Part shown: piece after piece, positions 19,881-27,410 of the stretch | Numbering within the stretch: the stretch's first letter is position 1 | Layout of the letters: each line of letters begins with the position of its first letter | Assembly (NCBI GenBank): GCA_030429705.1 | Contig: JAUIES010000002.1 | Span: 126,001-190,000 of the forward strand | Origin: Phycisphaerae bacterium | Lineage (GTDB): Bacteria > Planctomycetota > Phycisphaerae > Phycisphaerales > UBA1924 | Length of the DNA: 64,000 bases | Reading direction: 5' to 3' | Translations under genes and position numbers: made by a program | The notes under the pieces: model-generated | Seen by the model: the letters and a program-made list of their open reading frames with translations, nothing else | The model's database searches: none | Told to the model about the DNA's origin: nothing

Positions 19881-20303
19881 ATGAACCAAAGAGTCACAGA
19901 GTCACAGAGGAGAAATGCATTGGATTCTCCTGTCGAGAGAGATCCGCTCACGCGCGAGATCGTGGGTGGAGCGATCGAAGTGCATAAGGCTCTTGGCCCG
20001 GGCCTGTTGGAAAATGTCTACGAGGAGTGTTTATATATCGAGTTGTCCGATCGTGGGCTCTCTGTTCAGACGCAAGTGCCCCTCCCTGTCACTTTCAAAG
20101 GGCGGATTCTCAATGTCGGGTATCGCCTTGATTTACTTGTGAACGATTCAGTTATTGTGGAACTCAAAACTGTCGAGCGTGTTCTGCCAGTCCACGAGGC
20201 TCAACTCTTGACCTATCTCAAACTTTCTGGAAAGCGAACTGGCTTACTTTTGAATTTCAACTCCGCCTATATGAAAGACGGCATTCTTCGAAGAGTTCTT
20301 TAG
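19881..20303 (+). CDS. GxxExxY protein (PD-(D/E)XK nuclease-like)
   Basis: Small protein of the GxxExxY family, thought to have a PD-(D/E)XK nuclease-like fold; cellular role unknown. From the ATG at 19881 it has 140 aa: a short N-terminus encoded by the flanking repeat ([12 protein letters not shown]), then the family signature [28 protein letters not shown], a [22 protein letters not shown] strand pair, and [23 protein letters not shown], in which D (RLDLLV), E and K (VELK) fit the nuclease active site. A TTG at 19920 is an alternative start with AGAGGAG before it. A longer frame beginning at 19833 would pass through the stem-loop and is unlikely. It is flanked by inverted octamer repeats and lies between groEL2 and dnaJ, breaking the chaperone operon. 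Confidence 0.9.
   Translation: MNQRVTESQRRNALDSPVERDPLTREIVGGAIEVHKALGPGLLENVYEECLYIELSDRGLSVQTQVPLPVTFKGRILNVGYRLDLLVNDSVIVELKTVERVLPVHEAQLLTYLKLSGKRTGLLLNFNSAYMKDGILRRVL
19891..19912 (+). repeat. Left tandem-octamer repeat of the GxxExxY element
   Basis: Two perfect octamers GTCACAGA-GTCACAGA (19893-19908) preceded by GA and followed by GGAGA. It overlaps the beginning of the GxxExxY coding region. Its reverse-complement counterpart lies at 20305-20334. Confidence 0.75.
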
Positions 20304-20304
20304 T

Positions 20305-20334
20305 CCTTCTCTGTGTCTCTGAGCCTCTGTGGTG
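20305..20334 (-). repeat. Right tandem-octamer repeat of the GxxExxY element
   Basis: Read on the minus strand it is CACAGAGG-CTCAGAGA-CACAGAGA, three imperfect octamers matching the left repeat in inverted orientation. It begins 1 base after the GxxExxY stop and supplies the sequence directly upstream of dnaJ. Confidence 0.75.
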
Positions 20335-20342
20335 AAAACAGC

Positions 20343-21488
20343 ATGCCAACCACCCGTGACTATTACGAAGTACTGAGCGTTGAGAAGTCAGCGGATAGCG
20401 ACGAGATCAAGCGCTCATATCGCCGCATGGCGATGAAGTATCACCCGGACCGCAACCCCGGCGACGCTGAGGCCGAGGCGAAGTTCAAAGAGTGCGCTGA
20501 AGCGTACGAAGTGCTTTCTGATCCGCAGAAGCGGCAGGTCTACGACCAATACGGGCACGAGGGCATGCGCGGCGCTGGTGCAGCCGCCCACGACTTCAGC
20601 CGCATGAATGTTGATGACATCTTCTCGATGTTCAACGACATCTTTGGCGGCGGTGGGGGAGGACAGGCACGCGGCGGACGGCGCGTCGTCCGCGGATACG
20701 ACCTCGAGACAGAAGTGTCGGTCTCACTGAAAGATGTGCTCGAAGGCTGCGAACGCGAGGTTGAGTTCACGCGGATGGATGTTTGCGGGACCTGTACCGG
20801 CGACGGCGCCAAGCCGGGCACTGAGCCGAAAACCTGCGAGACCTGCGGCGGTCAAGGCAAGGTACAGCAGGCCGGACTCGGCGGCATGTTCCGCATGGTC
20901 ACCGCCTGCCCGCACTGTCGCGGCCGAGGGACGATCATCACTGAGAAGTGCCCTGACTGCCGCGGCAAAGGTCGCCAGCCGAAGAAACGCAAGATCGCGG
21001 TCAAGATTCCGCCGGGTATCAGTAGCGGCCAGGCGGTGCGGGTCGCAGGTGAAGGGGAGCCGCCCCCACCTGAAGCATCACCAAGTGGTGAAGGACAGCG
21101 GGGCGACCTGCATGTTGTGGTCAATGTCGAAGAGCACGACCTGTATGTGCGCGAGAATGACCACCTGATGATGGAGATGCCGATCAGTTTTACGCAGGCG
21201 GCTCTCGGTGCCGAGGTTGAAGTTCCCACGCTCGAAGGGTCACAACAAATCAAGATCCCCAAGGGGACGCAGTTTGGCAAGATGTTCCGGCTGGAAGGGC
21301 ACGGGCTGCCGAACCTGCGATCCGGGCGTCGCGGCGATCTGATCGCGGTGACGCGTATTGAGATCCCGAAGAAACTTTCGGGTCAGCAGGAGAAGTTGCT
21401 GCGTGAGTTTGCAGATTCTGCTGACCAGCGTGTCCTGCCTGAGAGTCACGGATTCTGGACGAAAATCAAGGACCTCCTCGGCGGTTAG
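20343..21488 (+). CDS. dnaJ: Chaperone protein DnaJ
   Basis: Hsp40 co-chaperone that stimulates DnaK ATPase and delivers substrates. The ATG at 20343 begins [15 protein letters not shown] and gives 381 aa; the open frame before it is the repeat. Domains: J domain with the HPD triad in YHPDRNPGD (about residues 33-36), a short Gly/Phe region with GGGGGG, a zinc-finger region with four C-x2-C-x-G-x-G type repeats ([32 protein letters not shown]), and the two C-terminal substrate-binding domains. The ribosome site is weak (GGTG within the flanking repeat). No dnaK is adjacent; grpE follows 29 bp later. Confidence 0.97.
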   Translation: MPTTRDYYEVLSVEKSADSDEIKRSYRRMAMKYHPDRNPGDAEAEAKFKECAEAYEVLSDPQKRQVYDQYGHEGMRGAGAAAHDFSRMNVDDIFSMFNDIFGGGGGGQARGGRRVVRGYDLETEVSVSLKDVLEGCEREVEFTRMDVCGTCTGDGAKPGTEPKTCETCGGQGKVQQAGLGGMFRMVTACPHCRGRGTIITEKCPDCRGKGRQPKKRKIAVKIPPGISSGQAVRVAGEGEPPPPEASPSGEGQRGDLHVVVNVEEHDLYVRENDHLMMEMPISFTQAALGAEVEVPTLEGSQQIKIPKGTQFGKMFRLEGHGLPNLRSGRRGDLIAVTRIEIPKKLSGQQEKLLREFADSADQRVLPESHGFWTKIKDLLGG

Positions 21489-21517
21489 CCGACAGTTCAC
21501 GATGAGGTTTTTTTGCG

Positions 21518-22132
21518 ATGACGGAACACACAGAAAAAGCAGAATCACAAACACCTGAACAAGAGGCAGAACGCAGCGCCGACGCGCTGACGAGTGATGA
21601 ACTTGAGCAGATCCAGTCCTCTGTCGTCGAAGCATCGTTCGAGCCGCCAACTGGTGCAGAAGACATCGTCGCGGCGTTTCGCGCGACATTGGCGCAGCGC
21701 GACGACTGGCAGAACCGGTTTGTGCAACTCAGTGCTGATTTTCAGAATTTTCAGCGGCGTGCTGCCAACAACGAACGCGAGGCCCGACAAGGCGCAACGG
21801 CAGGCGTTGTTCAGAGTGTGATGCCCATTCTGGATCAGTTTGACCTGGCGCTTGAACACGCTGCGAGCGGAACCACCGCTGAACAGATCGCCAGTGGCGT
21901 CACGCTGATCCGTGATGAGTTTCAGCGGATTCTCGGGACCTATGGCGTCTCAAAGATTGAACCCAAGCCCGGTGACGAGTTTAACCCATCCGAACACGAA
22001 GCGATGTTGCAGTCACCATCCGAAGAGGTCAAGCCGGGTTGTGTTGTTCAGTCAGTCGGTGCCGGGTACCGTCTTGGCGAGCGTGTGATCCGTCCTGCGA
22101 AGGTTATCATCGCTCAGGCTGCTGACGCATAA
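21518..22132 (+). CDS. grpE: Nucleotide exchange factor GrpE
   Basis: Releases ADP from DnaK. 204 aa: an acidic, disordered N-terminus (about 1-55), a long coiled-coil helix (about 60-110, RDDWQNRFVQLSADFQNFQRR), and the C-terminal beta domain with the GrpE signature around VVQSVGAGYRLGERVIRPAKVII. GAGG lies about 10 bases upstream. It is in the same transcription unit as dnaJ and the zinc-ribbon gene 10 bp downstream. Confidence 0.95.
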   Translation: MTEHTEKAESQTPEQEAERSADALTSDELEQIQSSVVEASFEPPTGAEDIVAAFRATLAQRDDWQNRFVQLSADFQNFQRRAANNEREARQGATAGVVQSVMPILDQFDLALEHAASGTTAEQIASGVTLIRDEFQRILGTYGVSKIEPKPGDEFNPSEHEAMLQSPSEEVKPGCVVQSVGAGYRLGERVIRPAKVIIAQAADA

Positions 22133-22142
22133 AGGGGGGGTC

Positions 22143-22514
22143 ATGCCGACTTACGAATATCGTTGCAAGGCCTGTGAGCATGAGTTTGAGTTGTTTCAGA
22201 ACATGAGCGACTCGGTCAAGCGCAAGTGCCCTTCATGTGCGAAGAATCAACTCGAGCGACTGATTGGCACGGGCGCAGCTGTGATTTTTAAAGGTGGCGG
22301 TTTTTACGAGACGGACTATCGTTCCGAGTCGTACAAGAAAGACGCCAAAGCCGACAAGGCCGAGTCGAAAACCAAGGCCGAAACAAAGTCTGGTGGCGAA
22401 GGGTCAAGTTCGTCGGAATCGAGTAAGAACGACGCCAAGCCCAAGTCCGAAACGAAGAGCACCGAGCCAGCCAAAACGAGCAAGCCCGAGAAGCCAACTT
22501 CTTCAGGCGATTGA
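22143..22514 (+). CDS. FmdB-family zinc-ribbon protein
   Basis: 123-aa protein starting MPTYEYRCKACEHEFE with a zinc ribbon formed by two C-x2-C pairs (CKAC at 8-11, CPSC at 34-37), the FmdB/CxxC_CXXC_SSSS regulatory-like domain. The last 60 residues are a Lys/Ser/Glu-rich low-complexity tail, likely disordered. The family's exact function is unknown. A run of seven G, beginning AAAGGGGGGG, serves as the ribosome site. It is downstream of grpE and 15 bp upstream of acpS. Confidence 0.9.
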   Translation: MPTYEYRCKACEHEFELFQNMSDSVKRKCPSCAKNQLERLIGTGAAVIFKGGGFYETDYRSESYKKDAKADKAESKTKAETKSGGEGSSSSESSKNDAKPKSETKSTEPAKTSKPEKPTSSGD

Positions 22515-22529
22515 CCCCGAAGGACCGGC

Positions 22530-22928
22530 ATGCACGCAGTCGCCCACGGTGTCGACATGGTCGAAGTTGCTCGCATTCGCGAGATGTGCGCCAAGCACCC
22601 CGATCGATTCGTGGATCGCTGCTTCACCGCTGGTGAACAACAGTATTGCCTGGGGCGAGGCCGGGAGTCCGAACATCTCGCCGTCCGCTTTGCAGCGAAA
22701 GAGGCTGTCATGAAAGCACTGGGGACAGGGCTCTCGCACGGCATCGCTTGGACCGACATCGAGGTCACAAAGAATGACTTGGGTGGACCAGAAATTGCGC
22801 TGTCTGGGCAGGCCGCGACTGTTGCGACCGGCAACGGCATCGCTCGCTGGCTCGTGAGTTTGTCACATACCGACACGATGGCGATTGCTTCGGTGATCGG
22901 GTTGGGCAACGACACATCAGTGACCTAG
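22530..22928 (+). CDS. acpS: Holo-[acyl-carrier-protein] synthase
   Basis: Transfers 4'-phosphopantetheine from CoA to apo-ACP for fatty-acid synthesis. 132 aa, family length. The Mg-binding signature GVDMVEVARI appears at residues 7-16 and the second motif RFAAKEAVMKALGTG near residue 53; LVSLSHTDTMAIASVI closes the fold. AGGA sits 6 bases before the ATG. Confidence 0.95.
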   Translation: MHAVAHGVDMVEVARIREMCAKHPDRFVDRCFTAGEQQYCLGRGRESEHLAVRFAAKEAVMKALGTGLSHGIAWTDIEVTKNDLGGPEIALSGQAATVATGNGIARWLVSLSHTDTMAIASVIGLGNDTSVT

Positions 22929-22979
22929 GGTCTGATCGAATCAACCAACCACACTGAAGAGACGCTGAGGAACCGCACC

Positions 22980-23624
22980 ATGGAACTGTACATCGACACT
23001 GCGAACTTGGATGAAATTCGAGAGGCCCACGATCTCGGCGTGCTCGACGGCGTGACAACCAATCCGTCGCTTATCGCTAAAGAAGGCGTGGACTATGGCA
23101 AGCGACTCGCCGAGATCTGCGAGATTGTCAGTGGGCCGGTCTCAGCGGAAGTTCTTGCTGTTGACGCCGAGGGGATGATTGTGGAAGGGCGCGAACGAGC
23201 AAAAATCGCGCCGCACATCGTGGTCAAGTTGCCGAGCACGATCGACGGGCTCAAGGCGTGCAAGGCGCTGGCCGATGAAGGCACACGCACCAACATGACG
23301 CTGTGCTTTCAGCCGCTACAGGCACTGATGGTTGCCAAGGCCGGGGCGTTTCTGGTCAGTCCATTCATCGGTCGGCTCGACGACATCGGTCAAGACGGGA
23401 TGGACTTGATTGCTCAGATTCGACAGATCTACGACAACTACAACTACCAGACGAAGATTCTGGCAGCTTCCATTCGGCACCCGTTGCACATGGTGAACTG
23501 TGCGCTCGCCGGAGCTGATGTGGCGACGGTCCCACTCAAGGTGATCAAGCAGTTCATGAGCCACCCGTTGACCGATACAGGTCTGGAGAAGTTCATCGCA
23601 GACTATCAGAAAACATTCGCTTAG
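22980..23624 (+). CDS. Transaldolase / fructose-6-phosphate aldolase family protein
   Basis: Small (214-aa) TalC/FSA-type class I aldolase, using a Schiff-base lysine: Lys83 in HIVVKLPSTIDGLKA. Other family marks are the start MELYIDTANLDEIREA, GVTTNPSLIAKEG, and FVSPFIGRLDD-like LVSPFIGRLDDIG. It may act as transaldolase in the pentose phosphate pathway or as fructose-6-phosphate aldolase; sequence alone does not separate them. GAGGA lies 9 bases upstream. Its stop codon overlaps the convergent gene's stop by 4 bases. Confidence 0.9.
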   Translation: MELYIDTANLDEIREAHDLGVLDGVTTNPSLIAKEGVDYGKRLAEICEIVSGPVSAEVLAVDAEGMIVEGRERAKIAPHIVVKLPSTIDGLKACKALADEGTRTNMTLCFQPLQALMVAKAGAFLVSPFIGRLDDIGQDGMDLIAQIRQIYDNYNYQTKILAASIRHPLHMVNCALAGADVATVPLKVIKQFMSHPLTDTGLEKFIADYQKTFA

Positions 23625-24835
23625 TCCGGTCGTTCATCCAACGGGAACGACAGGACAACCGTTGAATGCAATGGCGGAAACTTGACGACATATCGGTAGC
23701 AGGCAAAATCTTCGATCGGCCGAATGCCATCCGCCGACTGACGGATGAGTTCCGGGTAGTTTGCATAGATTTCTGTTGAGCAAGTTTGCTTGCCTCCTGG
23801 GAGTCGTTCCGGCTCGACCGAAATCGGAAGCCGCTCGTGGCGCGACTCAGCGACATGGTCGTCGAGCCCGCCACCCGGTCGAGCGAGAATCGCACACTCG
23901 ATCTGTCGATCAAAATCCAGATCACGATGAATGAACAAGTCAAACAGCAACGATTCAACCGGCACTTCGATCACCGAATAGAATTCGCCAGTCGGTTCTT
24001 CACTCGTCGCGTACCGATCGAAAATGCCGTTGACCTCTTTGGAAAAGAAAGTCGAAAAGGCACCGGTGCGACCGACTCGCCCTGCGCCGAGGCGATAAGT
24101 CTGACCAAAGTCGTGTTGATCAATCGTGAAGTTTGACGAGTCCTCCGGCGTGACCTGTGAGAACACGCCTCCGTGGTCCTGCAACACGACTTGGCTCTCG
24201 ATCGAGTTGACCGGTCGCCCGTCCGCGTGATACTGGCGCACACGAAACAACGGCAAACCTTCGACCTGCCGCAGTCGACAGAGATCAACAAAGCCACCGA
24301 TGAGCAGTGTGTCCAACTTCTCAGGGGACTGAAGACTTGGCGCCACGAAACAAGTCGTCAGCTTCGCTCGACCTTGGACCCCGCTCAGGCCGCTGTTGCC
24401 GAGGTATGCCATGCGTCGACTCGCGGTGAGTGCATCTCGCGAATCTCCTCCTAACGGGCCATCAAGAAGCAGTTCCAGCGTTTCCTGATCGCCAGCGTGC
24501 AAGCGGACCGCTTCTTGAAACGCTTCATTTGCTTTCTCGACGCGAGCAATCGCTTCAGCATCCACGCCGGCAACTTCCGCTGCTTTGAGAAAAAGTTTGA
24601 GCCCGCCCGCCCCAGGCAGATGCGGAATGCCTTCTCCCGGCGTGGTTGCCTTGATGACCTTGGACACATGCCAAGCGAGGTTCTTGTTGATTTTGAGGTG
24701 ACGAGCCAGATCCTGCGGAAAGGTCGGCTTCCCACGAGCCATGACTGCGGTATCGACGAGCGACGACCGCAGCCTCTGGTAGGTCTCGTCGATGTGTCGA
24801 TCGACCGTCGGGATGTGTGTGTCCGTTGTCGTCAT
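23621..24835 (-). CDS. Protein of unknown function with helix-turn-helix-like N-terminus
   Basis: I do not recognise the family. The start is uncertain: the ATG at 24835 (404 aa) is preferred because the preceding 39 codons (from 24952) look unlike coding sequence, though 24952 has an AGGA nearby. Residues about 25-60 (VMARGKPTFPQDLARHLKINKNLAWHVSKVIKA) look like a winged or helix-turn-helix motif of the 'select regulator' kind; the rest is mixed alpha/beta with no membrane segment or catalytic signature. A sensory or transcription-factor role is a guess from the N-terminus only. It is divergent from the PEP-CTERM gene, leaving about 260 bp of shared upstream DNA. Confidence 0.8.
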   Translation of the reverse strand: MTTTDTHIPTVDRHIDETYQRLRSSLVDTAVMARGKPTFPQDLARHLKINKNLAWHVSKVIKATTPGEGIPHLPGAGGLKLFLKAAEVAGVDAEAIARVEKANEAFQEAVRLHAGDQETLELLLDGPLGGDSRDALTASRRMAYLGNSGLSGVQGRAKLTTCFVAPSLQSPEKLDTLLIGGFVDLCRLRQVEGLPLFRVRQYHADGRPVNSIESQVVLQDHGGVFSQVTPEDSSNFTIDQHDFGQTYRLGAGRVGRTGAFSTFFSKEVNGIFDRYATSEEPTGEFYSVIEVPVESLLFDLFIHRDLDFDRQIECAILARPGGGLDDHVAESRHERLPISVEPERLPGGKQTCSTEIYANYPELIRQSADGIRPIEDFACYRYVVKFPPLHSTVVLSFPLDERPD

Positions 24836-25097
24836 GGCTGTATCTGACCTGATATCGGCCCGCAGCCAATTGTACAAGCAATTTGTGAGCGTGACGATGG
24901 GATTGTCGATTTTCTCAAAGATTTCCCCAGAGAAAACTGGCACACGCTTCATGGTCCTGTAAGTTGAATGGTGAAGTATGCAGTTTCAAGGCAACCGGTG
25001 CCTTTGAAAAGTCCCCGGTGTGATGAAAAATGGGTTTTCCCACTCATTGCACCCCAGAGGCATGCTCAATCTTGGAAGGCGAAGGAGAACACGGATC

Positions 25098-26252
25098 ATG
25101 AATACTCGAAACGCATCAGTCGTCGGCTTGATCGCCGGTCTCGCATTGGTCTCAGGGACAGCAAACGCCCAATTCTGGGCACTCGACATCGGCACTGGGT
25201 TGACCGAAGACATCAGTGACAATGGTGTTGCTTCAGGGTCATTCGGTTACCTTGGAGGAAATTACTTCATGTGGACCGCCGATGGCGGCAGCATCGATAT
25301 CGGAGGCGTGTCGCCCGGCAACGGCGTTGGCGGCCAGGGAAAAATCTCCGATGACGGCCGTTATATCAGCGGCAGCACCTACAACGCGGCGGAAGACTGG
25401 ACCGAGATGAGCCGCTATGACACCGTCACGGGCACTTGGACGGGCTTTGGCGCGATCCCCGGGCATGGCGCTCAAATCGACGCGGAAACAACAGGCGGTT
25501 GGTCAATCTCAGGCGACGGCAATACCGTTGTCGGTCTCGGTTGGACGAACATCGGTACCGCTGATGCACACGCCATTCGTTGGACGCAGGCGGAAGGCAT
25601 CGTCGATCTCGGTTCAAACGCCGTTGGAAGGTCTTCACGAGCGAACTCTGTCAACTACGACGGCAGCGTGGTCGCCGGTTGGCAGGATGGCGCAGGTCGT
25701 CAAGGTGCGGTCTGGGTCAATGGGGTCCAGGAACTTATCTTCCAGTCAGATGGCGTGACTGCTGCCCAGGAAGCGTTTGCTGTTTCAGGTAACGGCCAGT
25801 ACGCGACCGGGCTTGGACTCGGCAGATTCTTCGCTCCTGGCAACGCTTACCGTTACAACATTGATACCGATACATACGAAGTGCTGGACAACCTGACATC
25901 TGGTGCCGGCAGCCGCATGGCAGGAGCCGACATCACAGATGATGGATCGATCATTGTCGGAGGCACATGGGGAACCGGCCCGGCGACCTTCGGCACGGCA
26001 TTCATCTGGCAGGAAGGCGTTGGAACCATGTCACTGAGTGACTATCTCGATGGCCTGGGCATCGCTTATGACGACGGGTTCCACTTTGCTTTCGCCTCGG
26101 GTATCTCCAGCGACGGACAGTGGATTACTGGCTGGGGGAACTACGGCTCACCGGCAACCACGACAAGCTTTGTCGTGAAGATCCCGTCACCAGCAACCGC
26201 TGCCATGCTCGGTTTGGGTGGTCTGATGGCAACCCGCCGTCGTCGCACCTGA
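25098..26252 (+). CDS. Secreted HAF-repeat-like protein with PEP-CTERM-type anchor
   Basis: Exported protein of 384 aa. The ATG at 25098 has GGAG 10 bases upstream and opens a signal peptide (SVVGLIAGLALVSGTANAQF, cleavage after ANA). The body has repeated beta units of about 40-50 residues with the recurring pattern 'S-x-DG-x-x-V/I-x-G' (ISDDGRYISGS, ISGDGNTVVGLG, VNYDGSVVAGW, VSGNGQYATGLG, ITDDGSIIVGGT, ISSDGQWITGWG), like HAF/beta-propeller repeats. The C-terminus PSPATAAMLGLGGLMATRRRRT is a PEP-CTERM-type sorting tail, so exosortase processing and surface anchoring are likely. An intrinsic terminator follows. Confidence 0.92.
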   Translation: MNTRNASVVGLIAGLALVSGTANAQFWALDIGTGLTEDISDNGVASGSFGYLGGNYFMWTADGGSIDIGGVSPGNGVGGQGKISDDGRYISGSTYNAAEDWTEMSRYDTVTGTWTGFGAIPGHGAQIDAETTGGWSISGDGNTVVGLGWTNIGTADAHAIRWTQAEGIVDLGSNAVGRSSRANSVNYDGSVVAGWQDGAGRQGAVWVNGVQELIFQSDGVTAAQEAFAVSGNGQYATGLGLGRFFAPGNAYRYNIDTDTYEVLDNLTSGAGSRMAGADITDDGSIIVGGTWGTGPATFGTAFIWQEGVGTMSLSDYLDGLGIAYDDGFHFAFASGISSDGQWITGWGNYGSPATTTSFVVKIPSPATAAMLGLGGLMATRRRRT

Positions 26253-26280
26253 TTTGCAGCAGCGATTTCATGTGATTCAC

Positions 26281-26315
26281 AAGCCACGCTCGGTTGATGC
26301 CGAGCGTGGCTTTTT
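26281..26315 (+). terminator. Rho-independent terminator after the PEP-CTERM gene
   Basis: AGCCACGCTCGG (26282-26293) pairs perfectly with CCGAGCGTGGCT (26300-26311) around a TTGATG loop, and a T-tract runs through 26315. It lies 29 bp after the upstream stop codon and just before the convergent agmatinase-family gene. Confidence 0.93.
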
Positions 26316-26318
26316 CAA

Positions 26319-27353
26319 TCAGTCGTTTGAGCTGTTCCAACACGCAGCACCGCAAAGTCGATAGACCATGCGTGCGCCGACATTCGCATCCCACTCAGAC
26401 GCGCCGGTTGGGTCAGGTGCGACTTCGACAACATCGAACCCGACAATCTGTCGGCCAGATTGGCATATCAGTTGCAGGAGCAGCCCGACCTGCTCAAACG
26501 CAAGCCCCCCCGGGACCGGCGTACCGGTGTGTGGGCACAGTGATGGATCGAGCCCGTCGATGTCACATGAAACATACACGCGCTGCGGGAGTTGCTCGAC
26601 AGTGCTCAGCAGAATCGAGTGCACTGACTGCCCTTGAGCGAGTGCGTCATGGATATCCGGCCAGCAATGAACGCGGACACGATCGCCAGCAGCCAACGCC
26701 GCTTCACGCTCTTCTTCGCAGTAGTCACGAACTCCAATCTGCACGATGCGTTCGACACCCGGGACTTCCGCCAACACATTGTGCATGATCGAAGCGTGCG
26801 AGTGTTTGAATCCCTCGTACGATCGCCGCAAGTCCATGTGCGCATCGATCTGGAGCACGCCGATGGATTCATGATGCGTGGCAACGGCTTCGACCGCCCC
26901 GAGGCTGATGGCATGCTCTCCGCCGATGATGCCAGGTCGTTTGGATCGGGCGAGCACAGATTCGACCGCGGATCGCACGAACGACCGAACCTGTTCGCAA
27001 GACGCATCAATTGTCTCGATGTGTTGATCGGTTGATCCGCCGTCATCGTTGCCATCAAGAATCGGCTGCGTCAATGCTCGTGTCGATTGTGAGAGATCGG
27101 CAATATCCGTTGGGTTGGGAGCCATCCAGATGCCGTGTTGATAGACGGCTCCGAAACGATGGTCGTACAGATCGACCTGAAACGACGCGGTGCGGATGGC
27201 TTCTGGTCCGGCAGCCGTCCCGGCTCGATATGAAGTCGTCGCGTCAAATGGGACTGGGATCAAGATCACCGCTGCGTCGTCTTGCGTCGTTGGCAGGCCG
27301 AACACGCCGGCGTCACTCGGTGCAGCCGCATTGGGGTCAAATGTTGGTGGCAT
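26319..27353 (-). CDS. speB: Agmatinase / arginase-family ureohydrolase
   Basis: Manganese hydrolase of the ureohydrolase superfamily, probably agmatinase (agmatine to putrescine and urea). 344 aa. Metal ligands are present in GGEHAISLG, QIDAHMDLR and SCDIDGLDP; the N-terminal VPFDATTSYRAGTAAGPEAIR is typical of SpeB. An insertion with a poly-acidic stretch (DGNDDGGSTDQH) occurs near residue 100. Substrate (agmatine, guanidinobutyrate or other) cannot be fixed from sequence. Its promoter region is shared with the divergent sulfotransferase gene. Confidence 0.88.
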   Translation of the reverse strand: MPPTFDPNAAAPSDAGVFGLPTTQDDAAVILIPVPFDATTSYRAGTAAGPEAIRTASFQVDLYDHRFGAVYQHGIWMAPNPTDIADLSQSTRALTQPILDGNDDGGSTDQHIETIDASCEQVRSFVRSAVESVLARSKRPGIIGGEHAISLGAVEAVATHHESIGVLQIDAHMDLRRSYEGFKHSHASIMHNVLAEVPGVERIVQIGVRDYCEEEREAALAAGDRVRVHCWPDIHDALAQGQSVHSILLSTVEQLPQRVYVSCDIDGLDPSLCPHTGTPVPGGLAFEQVGLLLQLICQSGRQIVGFDVVEVAPDPTGASEWDANVGARMVYRLCGAACWNSSND

Positions 27354-27410
27354 TCAAAACGGTAGGGCGTGGTTTTGTAGCGAGTCCTGATGATTCGATA
27401 CACTCTGACC

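Larger units (their letters stand above)
19891..20334 (+). mobile_element. Putative small element carrying the GxxExxY gene
   Basis: A 444-bp unit consisting of one ORF enclosed by inverted CACAGAG-type octamer tandems. It sits in the dnaJ leader, 8 bp before the dnaJ start. No transposase, integrase or obvious target-site duplication is visible. Similar CACAGAG-type repeats beside GxxExxY genes are familiar to me from other genomes, but calling the unit mobile is an inference. Confidence 0.4.
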
